A DNA stretch of 33,178 nt from Clostridia bacterium (GTDB lineage: Bacteria; Bacillota; Clostridia; UBA1212; UBA1255): contig JAFWQX010000182.1 of NCBI GenBank assembly GCA_017508875.1, forward strand, positions 1 to 33,178, given 5' to 3'. Numbering within the stretch: position 1 is the stretch's first letter; every line of letters starts with the position of its first letter. Below the pieces are notes generated by a model that was given only the letters and a program-made list of their open reading frames with translations, had not been told where the DNA came from and did no database searches. The translations under genes and the position numbers were made by a program. Below are positions 24,337 to 31,646 of the stretch, piece by piece.

Positions 24337-25296
24337 TTATTTCTTTTTCTTCTTCAGCAGGAGAACGATCACCACTGCGATGATAACGACCAGCGCGCAG
24401 ATAATTCCGATTATCAATCCGATATTAGCGCCGCCTTTAGTCTCATTCTTTGGAGCGTTCGTCGCATTGTCCTTGGGGCCCGCGGTAGGATCATTGACCG
24501 GCTCATCCGTAGCTTTCTCAGGCGCTTTAGTATTTTCAGGAGCCTGCGTAGCAGGAGCTTCAGTGGGTTCTTCCGGAACTGCCGTAGGAGCTTCAGTCGG
24601 TTTAGTACTGACGTATTTATAAATAGCGGTATTACGCATCTGCAGGCCGGTGAAATTCTTATTGTATTCAAAGCCGTCGAACGTAAAGGCCCAGTCGCTG
24701 TATAACGTTGGATCGAGGTCGCCTGCGGCAATGTAAATAGGTTCAGACTCATAATGCGTCCATTCATCAGCCTTCACTTCAACAGTCAACGGCTCATATT
24801 TGCAGTAGCAGTTTCCTCCCCATTCCTGCGCAAAAGCCAGGTCGCCTTCCAGAGTATCTCTGGCGATCTCGGTCCAGGAATAGCCGTTTCCGTCCCAGTC
24901 GGCGATCTGCGCGTCTGTGAAACCAAAGCCTCCTGATTTCGGATTTACAGCGCGGTATAAAGGATGGATCTCAGTGGACGAACCGGGATTTTCAAATACG
25001 CCTTTTATATCAAAAGAAAGTACGATCGTAACCCCGTGAGAATCGCCCATCATCTGTTTGATATCATTGAAGATGCATAGCGTAGGAGCAAACCATGAAA
25101 GTTTTGCAGACGGAATATAAGTATAAACGTTAACGCCTTCTTCTTCCGTCACGGTCATTTCCCCGTCAAAAAAATCCGCAGTCCATGTTTGAGTAAGATA
25201 ATTGGTGCGTTCCTCCGCCTCTTCCGCAAATGCGGGCAAAGAGGTCAGTCCGGCCAGTACAAGTACTGACAATACTATTGCAATAATCTTCTTCAT
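24337..25296 (-). CDS. Surface protein with novel N-terminal domain, P/T/E stalk and C-terminal membrane anchor
   Basis: The 319-residue protein has a clear signal peptide ending AFAE. About 30-215 is a domain I do not recognise by name, shared with the upstream neighbour: WFAPTLCIFNDIKQMMGD, TIVLSFDIKGVFENP, and MRNTAIYKYV at its end. A Thr/Pro/Ala/Glu stalk (about 220-285, units such as PTEAP) is followed by a membrane helix (GLIIGIICALVVIIAVVIVLLL) and five lysines, so it is membrane-anchored and faces outward. GGGAGGG 6 nt before the ATG fixes the start. The position ahead of two hydrolases suggests a glycan-binding role, by inference only. Confidence 0.8.
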   Translation of the reverse strand: MKKIIAIVLSVLVLAGLTSLPAFAEEAEERTNYLTQTWTADFFDGEMTVTEEEGVNVYTYIPSAKLSWFAPTLCIFNDIKQMMGDSHGVTIVLSFDIKGVFENPGSSTEIHPLYRAVNPKSGGFGFTDAQIADWDGNGYSWTEIARDTLEGDLAFAQEWGGNCYCKYEPLTVEVKADEWTHYESEPIYIAAGDLDPTLYSDWAFTFDGFEYNKNFTGLQMRNTAIYKYVSTKPTEAPTAVPEEPTEAPATQAPENTKAPEKATDEPVNDPTAGPKDNATNAPKNETKGGANIGLIIGIICALVVIIAVVIVLLLKKKKK

Positions 25297-25371
25297 AATA
25301 ATCCCTCCCGATATTGCACAAAATACGATGAAGTTTTTTAGTCGCGCAGACTCTCTGCTCTGTATACGTGG

Positions 25372-25401
25372 ATTATACCACATCACTTAAAATCATAGCA
25401 A
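25372..25401 (-). promoter_or_regulatory. Promoter of the second surface protein / hydrolase operon
   Basis: TATAAT (25377-25372), preceded by an extended TGG, lies 18 bp from TTGCTA (25401-25396) on the minus strand. The -35 lies inside one arm of a 12-bp inverted repeat (25394-25405 with 25434-25445, 11 of 12 matching), a possible operator. Confidence 0.65.
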
Positions 25402-25472
25402 CCGGTTATTATCTTATGAAGAAATTCAAAAGGCCGATTGCTATGAACATCAGTTATAAAAGAGCCGCGTTA

Positions 25473-26672
25473 TCAGAATGATTTTTTCTTCAGGAATAGT
25501 ACGGCGCCGCTCATTGCCAGAACTGCGATAACCGCGAACATTGTCACGGCGGAATCACCCGTCTGAGGTATTTCGGCCGGTTCGGTTCCGGGCTGAGCTT
25601 CCTCGGGAAGGCAGAAGTAATTGACCGTCCAGATGAGACTCTGCTCATCCCCGTACAGCGCGTAGATCTTAGCAGTATGTCTGCCTTCGGTGATGGCTGT
25701 AAGGATCTCGTAGCGTGACGCATAAACGTCGTTCTCTTTGAAAACGTTCTGATTATGTTTTACGATATCTTCAGCTTCGTATCTGTCAAAGTACTGCATT
25801 TCTCCGTCGTCAAGCACAAGGCCGTATTTGTCGAGTCCTTTGTTATTTGCATACCAGCCCCAGAAACGGATCTGCTCTCCCATAAGAGGATACAGATTTT
25901 CGGTGATCTCAGTCACTTCCGCGTTTCCGCCGAAAGAAGCTTTATCTACGTTATTTACCGTCACCTGGTCGCGCGCCATACCTTCTTTGAACTGTTTTTC
26001 ACCATCTTCAAGCACTTTATAGATGGCGGTGTTGCGGAACTGTATCCCGGAGACAACAGAATAGTCAAAACTATCGAAGCAAAGCACCCAGTCGGCGAAG
26101 AGGTCTTTATCGAGTTCATCGGCTGTTACACGGATAGGTTCAGACTGGTAAGTGGTCCATGACGTACCGTTTATGGTTATCGTTTTCGGATCCGGGAAGG
26201 CCATGTTATTGCTTCCGTCCGGGATCGAGAAAACGAGGCCGCCTTTATCTTTTGCGTCATACTTTCCGTTGAAATTATCATAATCGGCGTATGAAGTCGC
26301 GTTTGTGACAGGATTTATACCGCGTACAAGCAGTTGTGTATCGAACGTTCCGGAAGGATCGGCAAATACGCCCCTGACGTCGAACGACAGTACTACCGTA
26401 GCTTCGGCATTATCCCCAACCAGTGCCTTCAAATCGTCGAAGATGCGAAGCGTGGGGCTGAACCAGGGATATCCGTACTGAGGAACATAGGTCAAAACAT
26501 CCGCACCGTCTTCCTGTGTTTTCGTGACGGTACCGTTAAACAATGCTTCTTCAGCTGCCCATTCAGTGTGAAGATAATTCGTAGAGTCGAGTTTTGTTTC
26601 GGCAAATGCCTGAAGTGTGAACATTGCCATGATCATCATCACGGACAATGCGATCGCGATCAGTTTTTTCAT
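25473..26672 (-). CDS. Sortase-anchored surface protein, paralogue of the next gene
   Basis: The 399-residue protein has a signal peptide ending AFAE. The N-terminal domain is shared with the downstream gene (WFSPTLRIFDDLKALVGD, TVVLSFDVRGVFADP, FRNTAIYKVL). A second domain (about 235-365) has QIRFWGWYANNKGLDKYG and HTAKIYALYGDEQSLIW. The C-terminus is IPQTGDS, then a hydrophobic helix and KKKSF, a sortase sorting signal of the LPXTG type. It should be covalently attached to peptidoglycan, unlike its membrane-anchored paralogue. The ATG follows an AAGGAGG-like site. No recognised family name; glycan binding is an inference from the neighbouring hydrolases. Confidence 0.82.
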   Translation of the reverse strand: MKKLIAIALSVMMIMAMFTLQAFAETKLDSTNYLHTEWAAEEALFNGTVTKTQEDGADVLTYVPQYGYPWFSPTLRIFDDLKALVGDNAEATVVLSFDVRGVFADPSGTFDTQLLVRGINPVTNATSYADYDNFNGKYDAKDKGGLVFSIPDGSNNMAFPDPKTITINGTSWTTYQSEPIRVTADELDKDLFADWVLCFDSFDYSVVSGIQFRNTAIYKVLEDGEKQFKEGMARDQVTVNNVDKASFGGNAEVTEITENLYPLMGEQIRFWGWYANNKGLDKYGLVLDDGEMQYFDRYEAEDIVKHNQNVFKENDVYASRYEILTAITEGRHTAKIYALYGDEQSLIWTVNYFCLPEEAQPGTEPAEIPQTGDSAVTMFAVIAVLAMSGAVLFLKKKSF

Positions 26673-26723
26673 TTTTATTCCTCCTTAAGTTTTCGCCGGC
26701 ACACATACCGGACTGACACAAAT

Positions 26724-26753
26724 ATTATAATTTATGACAATGCCGTTTTACAA
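26724..26753 (-). promoter_or_regulatory. Promoter of the sortase-anchored surface protein
   Basis: TTGTAA (26753-26748) and a perfect TATAAT (26729-26724) are 18 bp apart on the minus strand, about 50 bp before the start codon. An AATTGC element overlaps the -35 (26752-26757). Confidence 0.65.
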
Positions 26754-26814
26754 TTGCCCCGGTTGTACAAAATTGCTGTTTTATTGCACTTAGTGGCTGT
26801 TTTTTAAAAAATGT

Positions 26815-26843
26815 TTGCAATTGCGGCAATTATTATATATTAT
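26815..26843 (+). promoter_or_regulatory. Promoter of araC-type gene with internal palindrome
   Basis: TTGCAA (26815-26820) and TATTAT (26838-26843) are spaced by 17 bp. The perfect palindrome AATTGC-G-GCAATT (26819-26831) lies between the two elements, where a bound regulator would block polymerase. Further AATTGC copies lie at 26752 and 26771. Confidence 0.6.
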
Positions 26844-26869
26844 ATAACAAATTGACGGAGGGATTCGTT

Positions 26870-27814
26870 ATGCTGGACTACAATATTGATATACGCGAAG
26901 GTTCTCACGGGCATATTCAGACTCCCGATCACTATTCCCGCATGTTCCCTTTTTTTGTATACGAATCCGGATACTACATTGCCAACGATAATTATTTCAC
27001 AAAACGCGACTTTCTCAATAACTATCTCATCATTTATACGGTTTCAGGTTCCGGCTGCCTGAAATGGCATGACAGGCAAACCGTTTTAACCGCCGGCGAC
27101 GCTGTTGTCATTGACTGCAGATCGTTTCAGGAATATGCCACGCTCGAAGAGGCGTGGTGTTTTTATTATACGCATTTTGACGGCGTTCTCGACGGATACA
27201 AAAACTCACTTCTGCAGAACCTTACGCGTATAAAACTCCGTTCTCCCGAATCCGTATCGTCACGCATGGCTGCAATATGTGAAGCGAGCGCAAAAAGAGA
27301 TATAAACTCATACGCTACGCAAAGCCATATGATCTCCGGCATCCTGACCGAGATGATGGACTCGCTCTATGCCGGGCAGGATAATAAAGGAAAACGTGAC
27401 CGCCACGATATCAGCGAACTTGCGAGTTTTATTCATGAGCATTGCAAAGAGGATCTGCACATCGAAGATTTTACCATGCTCGTACGTCTTTCGCCGCATC
27501 ATATGATCAGGCTGTTCAAGCAGCAGATCGGTATTTCTCCGTATAAGTATATGCATAAATGCAGGATAAATCTTGCTCAGGAGCTGCTGCGGGGGTCCGA
27601 ACTTTCGATTGGCGAGGTTGCTTTCGAAGTGGGCTATTCAGATCCGGTAATGTTTATTCGCCACTTCAGCGACTTTGTAGGGGTAACGCCCGGAGAATAC
27701 AGGAACACTAATATTGTTTCAAGTAACGTAGATATATTAAAATCCGATCTGCGAGGAGCAGAAAATTCAAAAAGAAAGAGTGAGAGCTATGAGAAGACCG
27801 TCCGAAATCACTAA
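26870..27814 (+). CDS. AraC-family transcriptional regulator
   Basis: The 314-residue protein has an N-terminal cupin-like sensor domain (about 35-150; LIIYTVSGSGCL, GDAVVIDCRSFQEY, WCFYYTHFDG) and a C-terminal AraC double helix-turn-helix (about 185-285; CKEDLHIEDFTMLVRLSPHHMIRLFKQQIG, then ELSIGEVAFEVGYSDPVMFIRHFSDFVGVTPGEYR). The organisation is that of sugar-responsive AraC regulators. The chosen ATG has GGAGGG 7 nt upstream. It is divergent from the surface-protein/hydrolase genes, so control of that locus is likely, and it overlaps the following solute-binding protein gene. Confidence 0.92.
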   Translation: MLDYNIDIREGSHGHIQTPDHYSRMFPFFVYESGYYIANDNYFTKRDFLNNYLIIYTVSGSGCLKWHDRQTVLTAGDAVVIDCRSFQEYATLEEAWCFYYTHFDGVLDGYKNSLLQNLTRIKLRSPESVSSRMAAICEASAKRDINSYATQSHMISGILTEMMDSLYAGQDNKGKRDRHDISELASFIHEHCKEDLHIEDFTMLVRLSPHHMIRLFKQQIGISPYKYMHKCRINLAQELLRGSELSIGEVAFEVGYSDPVMFIRHFSDFVGVTPGEYRNTNIVSSNVDILKSDLRGAENSKRKSESYEKTVRNH

Positions 27815-29201
27815 AACCGTGCCGCGGGGCAAATTGACCCGTTTAGGAGTGCTCGCATTCACGCTCGTGCTGATATTGACCGCAATCTCCTGCACCAGAG
27901 CAAAGGTCCAGTACGGTGACGTTGACCAGAATCTTACGGAGGACGAGCTGAATATAAAAGGCAGCGTCGTACTGACAGTCGTTCAGACTTCAAACGAAGC
28001 GGAATCGATGTCTGCGAAGGGCGTGGTCAATGCTTTCAATACCCGTTACCCCGGTGCGAGGGCGATCTACGAGGAAGGCAAACGGGAAGCTTTCGGGGCG
28101 CGGATCTCCGCCGGTGATATCGGGGACGTGTTCTGGGTGGACCCCATCGACGCTAATAATTACCAGCAGAATCACAATGCTCTGATGCCGCTCGATTCGT
28201 ACTTAAAGCCACTTAATATCGACGTCGGCGACGTATATTCCGGCGTGCTCGACGTGGGTAAGATCAGGGGGCGTCTTTACATGGTCCCGAGGAACGTCGG
28301 CGGACAGGTGCTTATCTATAACAAAGGAATGTTAGAGAGCGCAGGTATAGATTTTGACAATTCCGTCGCCTGCCCGTGGGACGATTTTAAAAACATCTGC
28401 AAACAGCTGACAATTATTGAGGACGGTCAGGTGAAGCAGGCCGGCGTTGCCCTGAAGATCTGGTGGGAGCCGATCTGGCAGATGTTCTTCCGCGGCTTCG
28501 GCGGCGAATGGATCGACAGCAAGGAGCACAAGGTTTCGATCGTTTCGAGTAACGAGGTCATGACGGGCGTAAACGAGATCATCACGGGTATTCAGGAAGG
28601 CTGGCTCTATCCGGAGGATATGACGTCAATGATTTCTTCGATCAAATATGCCATTCCCGACGGTGACAGCGATATTTCTCACGTGTGCTTCAAATCGTTC
28701 GGGGCAATGGCTTGGCTCACCAGCTATGGCCTTATGTACGACCGTCTTCAGATAGACTGGGATTTCTGCACCTACCCCGCTTTTCCGACTCAGAACATAT
28801 CGGTCGGGGCAACGGGTTACGTCGTTTATAACAGGACGAAGAATCCCGATACGGCAGCCGCGCTCGCGCTGTTCTTTATGACGAGTGAAGGTCAGATCGC
28901 GTACCATTCACAGACGGGCAGCGACGTTCCCGTGATCAAATCGCTCGCTGAAGACGATCTTTGGAAGGGCAAGGGCACTGATTGGGAGGACAAGAATTAC
29001 GGTGCTTTTGTCGCGTATATGGACAAAACAAAGCCTGCGAATCCCTGCATTATGGCTCCGTTCGAGGTTGCAGAGGTTTTCTCGAATGACAGTATGATGG
29101 GTACGCTGGCAAGGGTCATTAACGGTGTCGTAGATGCTCAGACCGCTTTTGCTCAGCTCGAAACGAAAGCAAATCAGAAGTGGGAAACGGTGCTGTCGTA
29201 A
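27789..29201 (+). CDS. Extracellular solute-binding lipoprotein (ABC sugar-type, family 1)
   Basis: The 470-residue protein has a signal helix ending LTAISC (lipobox) and the two-lobed pattern of family 1 solute-binding proteins: VVNAFNTRYPGARA, DVFWVDP, VPRNVGGQVLIYNKGML, NPDTAAALALFFMTSEGQ. It probably binds an oligosaccharide at the outer face of the membrane. The start lies within the end of the AraC gene (26-nt overlap), implying coupled translation; a GTG three codons upstream is the alternative. No permease or ATPase genes follow, so it must use a transporter encoded elsewhere or act as a sensor partner for the locus. Confidence 0.88.
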   Translation: MRRPSEITKTVPRGKLTRLGVLAFTLVLILTAISCTRAKVQYGDVDQNLTEDELNIKGSVVLTVVQTSNEAESMSAKGVVNAFNTRYPGARAIYEEGKREAFGARISAGDIGDVFWVDPIDANNYQQNHNALMPLDSYLKPLNIDVGDVYSGVLDVGKIRGRLYMVPRNVGGQVLIYNKGMLESAGIDFDNSVACPWDDFKNICKQLTIIEDGQVKQAGVALKIWWEPIWQMFFRGFGGEWIDSKEHKVSIVSSNEVMTGVNEIITGIQEGWLYPEDMTSMISSIKYAIPDGDSDISHVCFKSFGAMAWLTSYGLMYDRLQIDWDFCTYPAFPTQNISVGATGYVVYNRTKNPDTAAALALFFMTSEGQIAYHSQTGSDVPVIKSLAEDDLWKGKGTDWEDKNYGAFVAYMDKTKPANPCIMAPFEVAEVFSNDSMMGTLARVINGVVDAQTAFAQLETKANQKWETVLS

Positions 29202-29213
29202 CAACTAACAACA

Positions 29214-29339
29214 GTGGCAAGTGGCAAGTGGCAAGTTGCAAGTGGCAAGTTGCAAGTGGCAAGTGGTAAGTGGCAAGTGGCAAGTTGCAAGTTGCAAGTG
29301 GCAAGTGGTAAGTGGCAAGTTGCAAGTTGCAAGTTGCAA
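29214..29339 (+). repeat. 18-copy heptanucleotide array, GTGGCAA family
   Basis: 126 bp consist of 18 head-to-tail heptamers: GTGGCAA, GTTGCAA and GTGGTAA variants in irregular order. The array fills the space between the convergent stops of the solute-binding protein (29201) and the acyl-CoA synthetase (29347), a place where a terminator would be expected. Because 7 is not a multiple of 3, several frames stay open through it; these are not genes. Confidence 0.97.
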
Positions 29340-29346
29340 TTTGCCA

Positions 29347-31044
29347 TCACTCGGTTCGCTCATTATCTTTATGCCTGATCTCGGCGCGCCTGATCTTTCC
29401 GCTGACGGTCTTGGGAAGTTCGTCAACGAATTCCAGTATTCTGGGATATTTATACGGCGCAGTCACTTTCTTGACGTGGTTCTGAAGTTCTTTTCTAAGC
29501 TCGTCGGTAGGCTCGTAGCCGCGGTTCTTCACAAGCACCACAGTCGCTTTTACCACCTGGCCGCGCACCGGATCGGGCGCCGCGGTAATAGCGCATTCAA
29601 GGACCGCAGGGTGCGTCATAAGCGCGGATTCCACTTCAAAAGGACCGATCCTGTAGCCGGAGCACTTGATAACGTCATCGACGCGGCCGATAAACCAAAT
29701 ATAGCCGTCCTCATCCATCCATGCGTTGTCACCCGTATGGAAATCGCCTCCGCGCCAGAGCTTTTCATTGGCGGCGTCATCGCCTAAATACCCGGCGGTA
29801 AGGCCTACGGGCGGGTTGTCTTTCGCGCCGCGGATAACGATCTCGCCTTCCTCGCCTATTTCGACTTCTTTACCGTTTTCATCGACGAGCGCTATATTGT
29901 AAATTGCCGAAGGCTTTCCGGTCGAACCGGGTTTCGGCGTGATCCATTTGAAATTTGCCATCAGCACGGGCGTTTCGGTCTGCCCGAAGCCTTCATAAAG
30001 CTTATGACCGGTGAGCTGCTCCCATTGATCAAATACGGCGGGATTCAGCGGTTCTCCGGCCATGCAGCAGTGATGTATCGATGAAAGGTCGAAGCGAGAA
30101 AGGTCCTCCTTTATCATGAACCGGTACATCGTCGCAGGTGCGCAGAACGTCGTGATCCTGTATTTTTCGATAACGCGCAGGAGCTTTTCGGGGACAAATT
30201 TGTCCATGTCGTAGCCAAGCTGCGCGGTGCCGGAAAGCCAGCCGCCGTAGATCTTTCCCCATGAAAACTTGGCCCAGCCGGAATCCGAAACAGTCAGATG
30301 GAGGCCGTTGTCCTCGACCTGCTGCCAGTAGCGCGACGTCAATATATGTCCGAGCGGGTATTTTTGGAGATGAAGCACCATTTTGGGCATGCCCGTTGTC
30401 CCCGACGTAAAATAGATGATCATCGGATCGTTCGCCTTGACAGCCGCTTCGCCTTCGGGACGCGCAAATTCCTCCGGCATAGCCATAAATCCGGCGCGGT
30501 AGTCGAGCCAGCCTTCCCTGCACACTCCGTCGCGGTTCGTTACAAGCGCGCGGTATTCCAGCGTCGGGCAGCGGTCAACGGAGTTTTCAACGTGGCCGAT
30601 TATATTCTCGTCTTCCGCGATCACGATCATGCGAACGTTTGCGGCGTTAATACGGTAGATCAGATCCTTTTCGGTAAGCTGGAACGAAGCCGGTATCATC
30701 ACCGCGCCTAATTTGTGGAGGGCAACGGCCGTCATCCAGTATTCCCAGCGGCGCTTTAATATAAGCATGACTCTGTCGCCTTTGCGTATGCCGAGCGAAG
30801 TCAGATAATTGCATATGCGGCCTGAGTACGCTTTCACGTCGTCAAACGTAAAAACACGCTCTTCACCGGCGTCGTTGCACCATACCAGCGCCCTTTTACC
30901 CGGTTCTATCTCCGTCCAGGCGTCGACAACGTCGTACCCGAAGTTGAAATCTTCCGGCACGTTTATTGTAAAATTCTGTTTGAAATCTTCGTATGAATCA
31001 AATTCGAGCTTTGGCGCGAATCGTTTTAGAAGTGCATCTTTCAT
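29347..31044 (-). CDS. AMP-forming acyl-CoA synthetase (acetyl-/medium-chain type)
   Basis: This ANL-superfamily ligase activates a carboxylic acid as an acyl-AMP and transfers it to CoA. The 565-residue protein has YFTSGTTGMPKM (P-loop-like A3), YEGFGQTET (A5), TGDNAWMDEDGYIWFIGRVDDVIKCSGYR (A7/A8) and PKTVSGKIRR with the catalytic lysine (A10). It most resembles acetyl-CoA synthetase-like or medium-chain acyl-CoA ligases; the acid cannot be named. AGAGGAA precedes the ATG. It is 9 nt downstream of the XRE-cupin gene, in an operon with the lysA-type gene. Confidence 0.92.
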   Translation of the reverse strand: MKDALLKRFAPKLEFDSYEDFKQNFTINVPEDFNFGYDVVDAWTEIEPGKRALVWCNDAGEERVFTFDDVKAYSGRICNYLTSLGIRKGDRVMLILKRRWEYWMTAVALHKLGAVMIPASFQLTEKDLIYRINAANVRMIVIAEDENIIGHVENSVDRCPTLEYRALVTNRDGVCREGWLDYRAGFMAMPEEFARPEGEAAVKANDPMIIYFTSGTTGMPKMVLHLQKYPLGHILTSRYWQQVEDNGLHLTVSDSGWAKFSWGKIYGGWLSGTAQLGYDMDKFVPEKLLRVIEKYRITTFCAPATMYRFMIKEDLSRFDLSSIHHCCMAGEPLNPAVFDQWEQLTGHKLYEGFGQTETPVLMANFKWITPKPGSTGKPSAIYNIALVDENGKEVEIGEEGEIVIRGAKDNPPVGLTAGYLGDDAANEKLWRGGDFHTGDNAWMDEDGYIWFIGRVDDVIKCSGYRIGPFEVESALMTHPAVLECAITAAPDPVRGQVVKATVVLVKNRGYEPTDELRKELQNHVKKVTAPYKYPRILEFVDELPKTVSGKIRRAEIRHKDNERTE

Positions 31045-31053
31045 GGTTTCCTC

Positions 31054-31641
31054 TTATGGCATTATTACTGTCAGGAATTTAGCGCTTTTTCCGCCGTGTG
31101 CGCATTGTGCGTGCGGAACCGTCGGATCGAAATAGAAGCAGTCTCCTTCGTTCAGCAGGAAGCTGCGTTCGCCGAACAGCACCGTTATCTGACCTTCCAG
31201 GACGAAATTGAATTCCTGCCCGGAATGAGATACCAGCTCGGGAGGCGCAAATTCCGTCTCCGGTCCGACAGTAACTATCATCGGCTCTATTTTCCGCCCG
31301 ATGAACTTATACGCTATACTTTCAAAATCGTAACCTTCATATCTGTCTACGGCTATTCCCTCGCCTTTTCTGACGATTGAGCAGTTCGCCAGCCTCGGCG
31401 CGGTGCCAGTCAGCAGTTCCGTAAGATCGACCTTGAATATTGCCGCAAGTTCATACAGAAAACTTACGGGAAAATCTTTTTCCCCGTCCTCATATTTTGC
31501 GTACTCCTCTTCGCTCAGCTTGAGCGCGGAAGCAAGCTCGGAGCGATCCATATCGCAAACGTCGCGAAGCTCTCTTATACGGGAAGCGATGTCTTTATTG
31601 ACCGCCGCCGGCCTATGTGCGCCGCTAATCTCTTCAGCCAT
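31054..31641 (-). CDS. XRE-family regulator with C-terminal cupin sensor
   Basis: The 195-residue protein has an N-terminal XRE helix-turn-helix (about 20-75; IASRIRELRDVCDMDRSELASALKLS, then FLYELAAIFKVDLTELL) and a C-terminal cupin 2 domain (about 105-195; HSGQEFNFVLEGQITVLFGERSFLLNEGDCFYFDPTVPHAQ). This architecture is common for regulators of small-molecule metabolism and is often found beside acyl-CoA ligases. GAGAGGAG lies upstream of MAEEIS, with rather long spacing of about 11 nt. It starts 5 nt after the upstream lysA-type stop. It may be autoregulatory and sense the substrate of the ligase or decarboxylase; that is inference. Confidence 0.88.
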   Translation of the reverse strand: MAEEISGAHRPAAVNKDIASRIRELRDVCDMDRSELASALKLSEEEYAKYEDGEKDFPVSFLYELAAIFKVDLTELLTGTAPRLANCSIVRKGEGIAVDRYEGYDFESIAYKFIGRKIEPMIVTVGPETEFAPPELVSHSGQEFNFVLEGQITVLFGERSFLLNEGDCFYFDPTVPHAQCAHGGKSAKFLTVIMP

Positions 31642-31646
31642 ATTAC

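Noticed and set aside
29119..29787. Open frames through the heptamer array giving LATCHLPLATYH-like or SGKWQVASCK-like peptides
   Set aside because: Tandem 7-mers keep several frames open; the peptides simply repeat every seven residues and have no start signal.
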